NCBI RefSeq assembly: GCF_031755915.1 | Contig: NC_083386.1 | Location: forward strand, 18,213,001-18,277,000 | DNA: 64,000 nt | From: Ziziphus jujuba | Taxonomy: Eukaryota; Streptophyta; Magnoliopsida; Rosales; Rhamnaceae | Direction of reading: 5' to 3' | Shown: positions 48,116 to 58,339 of the stretch, one piece after another | Numbering within the stretch: the stretch's first letter is position 1 | How the letters are laid out: each line of letters starts with the position of its first letter | Program-made: the position numbers and the translations under genes | Notes under the pieces: generated by a model | The model's database searches: none | The model's input: only the letters and a program-made list of their open reading frames with translations | What the model was told of the DNA's origin: nothing

Positions 48116-50405
48116 GTCGGTTGCACGATTTTGAAATGAGACAAGTCAGCGACATTAAATGTAGCACTAATATTATACTCACCAGGTAAATCAAGTTTGT
48201 AAGCATTTCCTTTGTTCCCTTTCTTAGGTGCAACCAAACCTAATCTCCAGGTTCAAAGACAACTTTTTTTGGGCCTTGATTAGCACTCCTTGCATATTGC
48301 TCTGTCCTCCGCTTAATATTTACCTTTGTTTTCTCATGAATCTGCTTTACAAAATCAGCTTTTTATTTTCCATTTAGATTAGCACGTTCACTTAAAGGTA
48401 AAGGTGTTAAATATAATGGAGTCATAGGATTAAAACCATAAACAATCTCAAATGGTGTATATTTAGTGGCTGAATGCAATGACCTACTATAAGCAAATTC
48501 AACATGTGGCAAACATTCTTCTCATATTCTTAAGTTTCTACTAATTAAAGCCCGTAACAATGTAGACAAACTCCTATTTACTACTTCAGTTTGCTCATCA
48601 GTTTATGGATGACAAGTCATTGAAAACAAAAGTTTAGTTCCTAACTTATCCCATAAAGTTTTCCAAAAATAACTTAGAAACTTAGCATCCCTATCCGAAA
48701 CAATCATTCTAGGCATACCATGTAATCTAACAATTTCCTTAAAGAATAAGTTAGCAACATTAGATGCATTATCAGTTTTATTACATGCAATAAAATGTGC
48801 CATCTTAGAAAATTTATCCACAACAACAAATATTGAATCCTTACCTGTCCTTGACCTAGACAAACCAAGAATAAAATCCATAGATAAAACCACCCAAGGA
48901 AAGGAAGGAATTGGCAATGGCATGTAAAGACCATCCGGCATCAATTTAGATTTGGCTTTTCGGCATTTGAAGCATCTCCTTTCATTTTAGGCCAATAAAA
49001 ATGTTCTTGCAGCAAAATAAAGTCTTTAAAACACCAAAATGACCCATTAAACCACCCCCACGACATTCCCCAACTTGTAACTCCTTAATGCTACAATTAG
49101 GACACAAAGTTTATTTTTCCTAAACAAATACCCCTTAAAGATGTAAAATTTATTAAAACCATGTTTTGAATAGGTCCTAAATATTTCTCCAAAGTCATTA
49201 TCATGCTCATAAAGTTATTTTATTTGTTCAAATCCAAGCAATCTAGCATCTAAGGTAGAAAAGAGGACATACGTTTGGGATAATGCATTGGTGACCATAT
49301 TTTCCTTACCTTTCTTGTAGCAAATCATATACGGAAACATCTCAATGAATTCAATCCACTTGGCATGCCTTCGGTTAAGCTTCCCTTGGCCTTTAATATG
49401 CTTCAAAGACTCATGATTTGTATGAATCACAAATTCTTTTGGCATGAGGTAATGCTGCCACGTTTCCAAAGCCCTCACCAAAGCATATATTTATTTGTCA
49501 TAAGTCGGATAGTTTAGTGCATCTCCATTTAATTTCTCACTAAAGTAGGCTATGGGTCTTCCTTCTTGCATTAAAATAGCTCCAATACCTACACCTGAAG
49601 CATCAAATTCAATTTCAAATATTTTGTCAAAGTTAGGCAAAACTAGTAAAGGTGCATTATATAATTTTTCTTTCAACAAATTAAAAGATTTATCTTGTGC
49701 TTCCCCCCATTTAATGCCAACATTCTTCTTCACAACTTCGGTCAAAGGCACTGTGATGGTGCTAAAATCCTTCACAAATCGTTGGTAGAAACTAGCCAAA
49801 CCATGAAAGCTCCTTACTTGGGTAATGGAGGTAGGTTTCGGCCACTCTTGGATTGCTTCTACCTTGGATTGATTAACTTTTATACCAGCAGAACTTACTA
49901 CAAATCCTACGAAAACCAACTCATCTTTACAAAAATCACACTTTTTCAAGTTAGCAAACAACCTTTCCTTCCTAAGAATATTTAAAACTTGCCTAAGATG
50001 TCCTACATGCTCATCTAGATGCTTACTATATACTAGAATATTATCAAAATAAATAACAACAAATTTTCCAATGAATGGTTGCATAACATGATTCATTAAC
50101 CTCATGAGAGTACTAGGTGCATTAGTTAAACCAAAAGGCATTACTAATCACTCATACAATTCATACTTAATTTTAAATGCAGTTTTCCATTCATCACCCT
50201 CTTTCATTCTTATTTAATGATACGCACTCCTAAGATCAATTTTAGTATAAATGCATGCACCATGTAATTCATCTAACATATCGTCTAACTAACGAATTCG
50301 ATGCCTATCTTAAATGGTAATATTATTTATAGCTCTACAACTTACGTACTCTTCTTCATTAATTCTCAATGGTGGATCTCCTCTTCTCACCCTTGAATCT
50401 GCCAT
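48019..50405 (-). pseudogene. Element W gag-RT fusion through integrase and LTR tail
   Basis: The ATG at 50405 opens MADSRVRRGDPPLRINEEEYV, then continues in frame as [10 protein letters not shown], the RT sequence normally after YVD. RT follows (50141-49491, mostly open) with [10 protein letters not shown], where the second catalytic Asp is Asn. RNase H has [22 protein letters not shown] and [15 protein letters not shown] (49481-49215). Integrase has [21 protein letters not shown] and [14 protein letters not shown] (48944-48603). The C-terminus has NAYKLDLPGEYNISATFNVADL running in frame into VQPTTSWDADLV and GPIIRAQAMRFKDNL. Stops near 50310, 50220 and elsewhere make it inactive. Confidence 0.85.
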
Positions 50406-51535
50406 GTTAGTATGAATAACACAAAAATAAAATACGACCCACCAAATTCACTACCTCACGTGTTTTACTCAAACATGATCTTGACACTCGTGTTTACACA
50501 CTAGTTTTGGCTTTTACCTTCTTTTACGCTCACACACTCTTGCCTTTTTCCACTCAAAGAATTATCTTAAAGTTCTAAATAGAACACCCACAAAATAGAA
50601 ATTAAATCACAAGTATGTTTTAATTAGACTTATCAACAAAAAATTAGCAAAAAGCAAGCAATACCGAGTGAATTTTAAACACCTAATTCTCATCTTTTCT
50701 AAACAAAAATAAGGCAATTTAGTTAAGTATATTTTGGAATAAATAAGAACTAGACCAGATGGTAAGAAATTAAGAATTCAAGAATAAAATTTAGAAAAAG
50801 AAATTCAAACTCGAATAAGAATCAAATTGAACAAAAATAAGGAATAGTTGTTGGTTGCCGTCCTTTGTAATTCAAGTTTTTGTATCAAATCCTTTAACTA
50901 ATTTTAATCCAATATTTCTAGCGCAAAAAATTCAAATATCCAGCAGCAAAAAAAAAATCTCCAGCAACTCCAAATATTGAATAAATAGTCAACAATTCAG
51001 CAGTTCAAAGAAATTTTCAGTAAACACCAAATTCAACAAACCAATTTTTTTTTATTCTGCTTTTCTTCTTCTTTTTTTTGTTTTTTTTTTTTTTTTTAAC
51101 TCACAGAATGTAAAAAAACTCCAGTAGACATCAAAAATAGCAATTCCACACCAAAAATCCACCAAACTCGTGACCTCCAACAACAAAATACAAATTTACA
51201 ATTTTTTTTTTTTTTTTGTGTAAATCTATATAGGTTGCAGCAAACACACTTTTTTTTTTTTTTGAATATATGAAGGCAAATATTTAAGATCAAAATAGAA
51301 AAGAAAAAATCAACAATAACTAAATTATTAAGAACAATGATGGAAAACAACCAAAAAACTAGGAAACAAAGATACGGTAAAATAAGGAAAATCTAATTTG
51401 ACTAGGAATAATTTTTTTTTTTTAATATACAGAACATCTATGATGATAGAAGAAACCTTAAACTAATGCTAAAATTGTAGATTAACATAAAAACAAATAA
51501 ACAAACAAAGATATATCAAACCTGATCAAATTTTT
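50406..51535 (-). other. Untranslated leader of element W
   Basis: Non-coding sequence between primer site and gag start. Long poly-T/poly-A tracts lie near 51045-51098, 51200-51220, 51250-51263 and 51410-51422. The part 50406-50640 matches the leader of X. Confidence 0.75.
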
Positions 51536-51547
51536 TCTCTGATACCA
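51536..51547 (-). other. Primer-binding site of element W (tRNA-Met type)
   Basis: TGGTATCAGAGA lies two bases (TT) inside the 5' LTR end at 51550. It is the usual initiator tRNA-Met complement and confirms minus orientation. Confidence 0.88.
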
Positions 51548-51549
51548 AA

Positions 51550-52680
51550 TGATACAAACCTAAGTCGACACATGCCTAAACTCATATTATTCTAGCCTAG
51601 ATCTCAATTAAGCTCAAGTTTTTATGGAAAAACCTTAACCCCTAACCAACCTATGATTAGAAACCTTCGTATAATGAAAACACCAAAAAAGGTGATGGAT
51701 ATCCAATGGATTAGTCAAAACTAAAACACTCACTCTCTAATGGTGTTTTAGGTGTTTAAAGAGAGCAAAGAGAAATTCAATCTCACAAAATAAATTTTGA
51801 ATATCATTGAAGGCGTGTTCTTCCTCAAAAATAAGCCCTTAAATATGCTAGAGTCATGAACAATAAAACCCTAAAAACTAAAGCAAAAACTGGCCAAACA
51901 TGTTGTTTCCTAAAGGTGGCCGAATTTTCTCTCTCATTTCCTAATCTAATTTGGATTAATTAATTCCTTTATTTTGAATTAGGAATTAATTAATTTACAA
52001 TGAAAATAATAAAATAATAAATTTATAAGTTGATTTTTCCAGCAAATAAATAAAAACCAAATAGAAGACTAATTTCCTAAAACAAAAAGTAGAAATCATA
52101 TTAGGAAACTAAAATACTATCATTTTGACTAAGTTGTCTTTTACCAATCTTTGACAAATTTAAACTCCAAATCAGCTTCCATATGCCTTTTAGGATTCCA
52201 AATAGAATTATCATGGAGTTCCACATGTTTCCCTTGCTTGGATCAAAGAGAAAAGTCCAACTCAATAAAATACAGTAAAGCCAGCAAAAAATACAGCAAA
52301 ACCGAACAACTTTCTCTCTCATGCACACAAGCCCTTTTTGGTTGCCTTTGAAGCTACCTTGACTTGATTCCATGACTTCTTAAATATATATATTGAATTT
52401 ATGAAGTGTTGGAACCATTTCTTGTTGCTCGGAGTCCATATTTGTAGGAAAACAACTACCCGGGTCCCTATCGGCCTTCACGACTTGGATGCTTAAAGCG
52501 GGTCTTGTATCTTCGAGTATTGACAAGCCCCTTTGACAATCAATTACCCCCTAGATAAAACAAGCTAGGTTTTCCTTGAATCTCTTAGCTTGAGCCCTAG
52601 TGATCAATCTGGTCTTCATTTGTATCGGGTCAGCACCCCAGCGAGTTGTCGATTGTGCGGGTTCGAGTGGATTCTCATCA
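51550..52680 (-). repeat. 5' LTR of element W (1131 bp)
   Basis: Minus strand: TGATGAGAATCCACTCG at 52680 to GGTTTGTATCA at 51550. The first ~120 bases keep an open frame with QSTTRWGAD and ITRAQAKRFKENL. Confidence 0.9.
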
Positions 52681-52976
52681 GTTGATGCTCATTATTTCTT
52701 ATACCTGCCAACCTTCAGATCCATGCTCCTATAGAATGACCATACATACTTGCACACTAACAATAGATACAGTATAGAACACCAATACTGTATGGTGCAT
52801 CTAGAACCATAAAATCATAAATCTCACATTTCCTTTTAAACCATTGCCATAAATCCATCACTTTAAATATATCAGTTTTTATCACAATGAAACCAAATCC
52901 ATAAATATTTAAATTCATAAATATAATTTTGAGCATAATAATTTAAAAACAAATATTTTTCTCAAATCCTTAAATG

Positions 52977-54554
52977 GGTGGCCGACTTGAGAGAAATCAA
53001 TCGGCGAAGTAGGTGGCACCATTGCTAAAAATCTATTCGATCCCAACGCGTTGCCATCAATCGACCGTGAAACTTGGCGCCACCGGCTGCGAGTTTCTCC
53101 TGTGGGCATGGCTGTTCACCTTGAAATCTCACTCCGACAACTTCCCGGTTATCCTACCTGCCCTTTCCCACTAATTTGACCTCCTTGAATCCAAATGAGA
53201 GTTTGGTTTCCTTCAATTCGTGATGGTTTGTGAGATCCGAGGACATTAATGCCAAGAGCTTTCCAATGAGATTCCGGCCACCACAAGTCCTCGCATTGTA
53301 AGCTTTGTTTCGGTATATCATTTGTGAATTTTGATATCGTTTATGTTAGCTTCCCTGGGGACCCGTATGTAAAATATCTTAAAAAAATATTAATTTATTT
53401 GATCTTGCATACTGTTGATATTTTAGGAGCATGTGTGAGTGGTGGTACCGATCCTGTTGAGGATCTTGATTTTTACGCGTGCTCGAGGTGAGTGACCCAC
53501 CTTCAAAATTATTTTGGGATGTTAAATTATATATATTTTGTGTTAATTGATTATTTAGAAAAAAAATGTTTTATGTGTTGGACTTTGGATAAAAATTCTA
53601 TTGAACTTATAATGCCAATTTGGGATAAAACAAAAATATATGTTGCATAAAAATCATATCTTGACTTTTAAGAAATTATGGTTTAAGTTTTTTAATAAAT
53701 TATTGTTAAGTTTAATGTTGAATTTATGATGCATAATAAATGTGTTTATATGATTTTAAAAATATATGAATTTTATGAGGTTTTAATATTATTTTTGGTA
53801 TGGATTGGTTTTATGGATTGGAAGAAAAATAATTATTTAAATTTATTATGCATTGAAATAATTGTAAAATTTATTTTATGGGATTGATGAATTGTGGAAT
53901 TTAATTATGCATGAAAGTTTATGTGGTTTTAACGGTATGTTTAATTTAAATTGGATTTTGAGGAATTGAGAAAAATATTGTTTTAAATTATTATGCTTCA
54001 AAAATATATTTATGCATTTAAATATTTATTGATCTGGTTTTATGGTGTTGAAAAATCGGTATATTTAAAATGATGGATTTTAAGTGATTGAATTATGATG
54101 ATGGTTTAAAGAAAATGTGGATTAATGGATTTGAAATGATAAGTTAGATCCAATGGTGTTTGTGAGATTTTGATATTTTTAAAATATATAATTTTATTGG
54201 TTTTAGATGCACCATATAGTATTAGTGTTCTATACTGTCATATTGGATATTTATTTATGTCATATTGCACTGATTTTCTGATTATTATTTTGAAGTGCTA
54301 TAAACTTGTAGAGTAAATTGTAGTAAGAACGGAGGAATAATGAGTCATTTTTACAAGTGTGTTTTTCATGCAAGGAATTTTATGGTAAATCCTAGTCATT
54401 TTTCGAAGTGTGTTTTTTGTGCAAGGAACTTTATGGTAAATCCTACCCTTAGGGAAGATGCTACTGAATTTTTCATTGGAAGGTCCAATAGGGTTTTTTC
54501 TAAGATTAGGGCTTGTCTAGGATTTCGGTGAAGGATTTTGTACGGATACTAACA
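52977..54554 (+). mobile_element. Tekay-like LTR copy E, opposite orientation
   Basis: Plus-strand reading matches the reverse complement of copies B, C, D and F: the GC-rich block (52977-53290), 'ggatcttgatttttacgcgtg' and the Asp-free AT-rich body, and the 3' terminus near 'ggattttgtacggatactaaca'. The conserved block (B 6222-6510) is mostly deleted near 54215-54300. The left end lacks the TGTAACA start and abuts copy D directly. Confidence 0.75.
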
Positions 54555-55440
54555 TTTCTTCTATCTAGTCATCTTTTCATAAGCTAAGTGACTTATGCAT
54601 CACAAGAATAACCCAATGTGGTTGAACCCTCAAAATCTCAATTATACGTAAATATCCTTAGCTTTTACTTAGCTATTTTTAATTTTTGGAATATAGTTAA
54701 ATAATTTTAGTTTGCTAAATTTATTATCTAACTACTCTTAATTTTGTTGAATTAAATGTCAAATCATAAATTCATAGTTTTCATTTCATTTTAATTCAAT
54801 TGTTCATTTATTAATTAAATTTTATTGGGGAAGGATTTATTTAATAGTCATTCATTTGGTACGATTATTAATTTTAAAAGCTCCTTTGGACTGTTAAAAA
54901 TATTTGAATATCCATATAAATTTATTATACTATTAAAATATTGGAAAATTGGCACACTTATATTGAAGTTCGCACTTTGCACTTTAAATATTTTTTTATG
55001 GCCCTTTGTACTTGAACACTGTAAACATTACACCATTAGTTCCTATTAAAAAACTAAATAGAATAGGTCACATGACATTCATATGACGCTTATTCAAACT
55101 AAATAAGGTCTTTTCACTTTCATCTATTAAAAAAATAGGGAAAAAAAAAGCATCAAAATGATGATAGAAAGAGAAGATGATGGAGAAACAAGGATTTTCT
55201 TGTTGAAGCAACTAGAATGTTCATGGAGCAAACAAAAAGAGCAAAAGTACAAAAATCCTGACCTCTTTGTGCACCCAAACCATATCAGCAAGGAATTTCT
55301 TGTGTTCATCGAGATAATGAACATAATTACAAATGAAATATGATTGAATTAATTAACAATTTTTTAATTACAAGTATAAAACCCCAAATTATTGGAAGAT
55401 AGTATATACAATTGATGAGGGAAAAACTTTAGGGAAGAGG
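54555..55440. other. No gene or element recognised
   Basis: AT-rich. Short frames (54825-55049, 55127-55343) carry no recognisable domain. Confidence 0.45.
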
Positions 55441-55560
55441 GATCCATTTTCATATGCTACGTGTCACGGTCCTACATTTTATGCAGCGGAATAGACCTTG
55501 TGGTGCCAAGACTCTCTAGTCAAGGCCAGCCTTCTCACTATCCGAATTCATGTATCAATC

Positions 55561-55572
55561 CATCTGATACCA
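55561..55572 (-). other. Candidate primer-binding site next to GC-rich LTR
   Basis: On the minus strand TGGTATCAGATG follows TGTACA-AT. It matches the first ten bases of the initiator tRNA-Met complement. Confidence 0.5.
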
Positions 55573-55574
55573 AT

Positions 55575-56532
55575 TGTACACCCCTGAGGTTCACCGATGA
55601 GAACTACTCTAGCGAGTCTTGCGCATAGGCGACTATGATTGCCTCCATGCATCACGGCTATTAGCCTAGACGTTCGCCCCATCTATAGGTTCTCATAGTC
55701 ATCAAGGCTCATGCCGCCCAACAAGCTAGCCCGATGGCCTCACGCCCACTCGGCAGCTTGTAGCTCGACCTTGTGCCAAGATCTAGCCAGCAACCCAGCT
55801 CTCCATTCGGGCCTTGGTCCATGCGCATCCCAAATAGCATATGACCCTGGAACATGCACACTAGCATCATGCTAACATGCCACCCCCCACTAGCAACACA
55901 AGATCGGAAGCCCACATGCGAGTGCCACCCGATGGCATGGTATCGCCCTGTCCGTGCACACTTAGCTTCCGACCCCCCTTGAGCGAGGTAGAACCTGAGC
56001 CCCCGCTCAATGGCACATTTGCCACAGTCTTGTAACAAAGGCCTACATGTGTTCTTGGCATAGCCAATAGGAAAACAGCTTAGCAAATGCTACACTCAGC
56101 CTCTGGCATAAGAGTGACACGCAATACCAGCTCGTAGCGCCTACCGGTACTGTCCTTGGGACTCCCTGTTCCTTGGAGACATAAGACCACCTCCATGGCA
56201 CTTTATGCCCACCCCATAGCTTGCCGTCGCCCATGGGAGGCTCACTTAGCCCAATCTCAAAGCCGAAGCCGGGGGCCTTGGAGAGCCAGACACTGACCAC
56301 CCCCCTAAAGAGCTTATTTAGCAATTTCCTTTCTGGCAACAACAGATATCACTTTGTGCGAGGAATCATAATGGGGTTTTCTGTAGCAAATCTTCATATC
56401 TTAGCCCGCCATTTGACATGCACCATCCTAGTTACATTCTTGAGAGATTCCCATGGTCCGGGATCGAGGATCCCGACCTTCAAATATTTACAAAAATACC
56501 ACTAGGCCAATCCAAAGGTGCGGACCATCACA
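55575..56532 (-). mobile_element. GC-rich LTR-like block
   Basis: On the minus strand it may run from TGTGATGGTCCGC (56532) to GGGGTGTACA (55575), TG...CA termini, with a primer-site match just inside. It is clearly richer in G+C than its flanks. The overlapping minus-strand frames at 55709-56342 have no recognisable domain. No second LTR or pol was found, so it would be a lone 5' LTR plus a short internal stub (55450-55574). It might instead be another kind of repeat. Confidence 0.4.
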
Positions 56533-56639
56533 CTAGGCGTGGAGGAAGTGGTGTGGTGCTTCCAGATCAAATTTCCAATGCCTTTTATGAATGACACAAA
56601 GGGTTGCATTGACAGGCTCGTTCCATCAAGCAGGTGGCA

Positions 56640-57985
56640 CAGGTGATCGCTTGTTCTTTTGAATTGGTTCAATCACTTCATTCTAGGTTGGGTTTTCTCA
56701 ATTTGATCCGTTTCGGATTCACTAGAATTTGCAAAAATGGCATACGGCCTTGTTGATTCGTTGCTAAACGGATTTGGATTTCTACGCGTGATATTCTCTT
56801 TGATGAATTTTTTTATTGAGGATGGCAATGGATGGGGCATTGGTTTTACTGGAATGGGCAATCATTCCAATGCCATTCATTGCATTTTTCTTCTTAATCT
56901 TGTTGATAATGGAATGGATTTGGACCAGAAGTTTCGGAGCTTGATTTCTATCATCATTCTTTTTTTTTTTTTTTGGTTATATTTTTAGATAAATGTGAAA
57001 TGATTTTACTTACCCTTGTATGAGCATCACATGTGCTTCCATTCCATTTGGTTTTTTAATAAATAGACTAACAGTGCAAGATTTGTATAATTTTAGGTGT
57101 AAAGTATCAAAAAAAATTTGTTTTGGGATGCAATGGTGTCACTTTTCCTAAAATATTAATTTGGCATTTGATTTTATTTTATACCAAATTTAATTTAATT
57201 AGCTATCTATTATTTTGAAGGGTTGAAAGGCAATTGATATTTAAATTAACAGTCTTCAATAATCCATTCATAACCCAATTAGTTAAAATAACTATCTAAT
57301 AAAGATTGTATTAAGTTCAATAACAAAACACTTACACTTGTATTCTAATAAGAAAACGACAACTCTAAAACCTGGAATTTGGAATAGGATAGGCAATTAA
57401 GTGGAACAACGATTTACTAAGAACAAAATTGATTTACTCATCCTCAGAGTTTATTTTATTCTCGATGGAGATCTCTGTATTTTATAAACACTCCAAAGAT
57501 TAATTAGATTTAAACATTTTAGAAGTTTAAAGAAAACGACAACTTTAATGATTTTGCCAACTTAATTTTCGTTGAATTATTTTTTATAACTTTCCAATTA
57601 ACTAGAAAAAGATATTGGTTTATATTTTTTTGACAGAGAATATAACAATATTGTAATTGTTGTGGAAATTTAATTTATTATCTTTTATTTATCTTTAACA
57701 ATTTATTTAAGACAAATTAGCTCTCTTTGTATGTTGAACACAGATTAAGAAACCATTTTTTAAAATAAGTTTCAGATTTTTTTTTTCTTTTTAGAAGTTA
57801 TGGAACATATAAATTATGGATCAAAAAATTTCCTTTCTTTGAGGTGCATTATAAAAATAATATATCTATATATATAATAAAAATAGAAAAAGAAACCTTT
57901 TGAGAGGCTCATTTTGGTTCATTTTAATTTTTAACTTATACGAATGTAGGATTGAAGAAAAATGCCAGGTCAAAAACATTAGAGA
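56640..57985. other. No gene recognised; AT-rich sequence
   Basis: A frame at 56737-56988 has no known domain and ends in a poly-T tract (56960-56976). Short CATTCC/GGAATG motifs recur near 56852-56880 and 57040-57050 but no bounded element was found. Confidence 0.4.
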
Positions 57986-57989
57986 ATTA

Positions 57990-58175
57990 ATTTCACCACT
58001 ATCTTAAGCTTACAGAATATCCAAGACCAAAGCCTTTATAGGACCTCTATAAGAGTTAAATGCTAATGAAAAACATGGAATTGTTTATAGTAAGAAAAAC
58101 AAAACAAAATTTCACCAACATCATAGGCTTAGAGAAAATCTAAAGCCAAAGCCTTATAGAATCTCTCCAAGCTCA
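57990..58175 (+). repeat. Imperfect duplication of ~65 bp
   Basis: 'tttcaccactatcttaagc' at about 57989 and 'tttcaccaacatcatagg' at about 58111 start two similar blocks that both contain 'ccaaagcctt(t)ataga/gg'. Spacing is about 122 bases. Confidence 0.55.
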
Positions 58176-58176
58176 A

Positions 58177-58339
58177 ATGGGTCAAATGGTTGAGGGCATG
58201 GAAGCCATACATAGGATTGTAACTTCTACAAATAACATGAAGCATTATAATGACCAACATCACAAAACATGTTCAAGCCACCAAATAAAGAGTGCAACTC
58301 CAGAGACTTATAGTTTAATAGAAAACAATTGGGATAAGG
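58177..58339 (+). pseudogene. Gag-like fragment cut by LTR copy F
   Basis: The frame opens MGQMVEGMEAIHRIVTSTNN and runs through NNWDKV until LTR F begins at 58340. The heptad-like M/V/I spacing resembles coiled-coil linkers of plant gypsy gags, but there is no diagnostic motif. Confidence 0.3.

Larger units (their letters stand above)
47044..52680 (-). mobile_element. CRM-like gypsy element W, TSD GCTGA/GTTGA
   Basis: Outer edges are TGATATGAACTTAGG (47044) and GGATTCTCATCA (52680), the reverse-complemented LTR ends. GCTGA (47039-47043) and GTTGA (52681-52685) flank it, and LTR copy D reads through once it is removed. It keeps two LTRs, a primer site, a long leader and pol. A deletion joins the gag start to RT, and another spans the pol/3' LTR junction. 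Confidence 0.9.
18680..52976 (-). mobile_element. Tekay-like LTR copy D, split by elements X and W
   Basis: It starts TGTTAGGATGCATCC (3' terminus on the minus strand) directly after copy C. It is interrupted at 19932 by X, resumes at 46904, is interrupted at 47043 by W and resumes at 52681, ending at about 52976 where oppositely oriented copy E begins. Joining the three pieces restores the block order of copy B (5.0-6.7 kb): the gene-free segment with a conserved cacc...atataccagtg motif, then the TA-rich tail. About 1.7 kb of LTR has been stretched over 34 kb. Confidence 0.85.

Noticed and set aside
34700..50140. YFDDIL-type RT as a sign of integrated pararetrovirus (caulimovirid)
   Set aside because: The same frames continue into RNase H and an integrase with D, D and E motifs and are bounded by LTRs; pararetroviruses lack integrase and LTRs of this kind.
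33467..51547. TGGTATCAGAG-type matches as tRNA genes
   Set aside because: They are 10-12 base primer-binding sites next to LTR ends; no cloverleaf sequence surrounds them.
55709..56342. Overlapping minus-strand frames of 125 and 99 residues as a host gene
   Set aside because: They overlap in a GC-rich block, where long frames arise by chance, and show no domain or conserved motif.
56850..57055. CATTCC/GGAATG motifs as a MITE
   Set aside because: No consistent terminal inverted repeats or target duplication could be paired.
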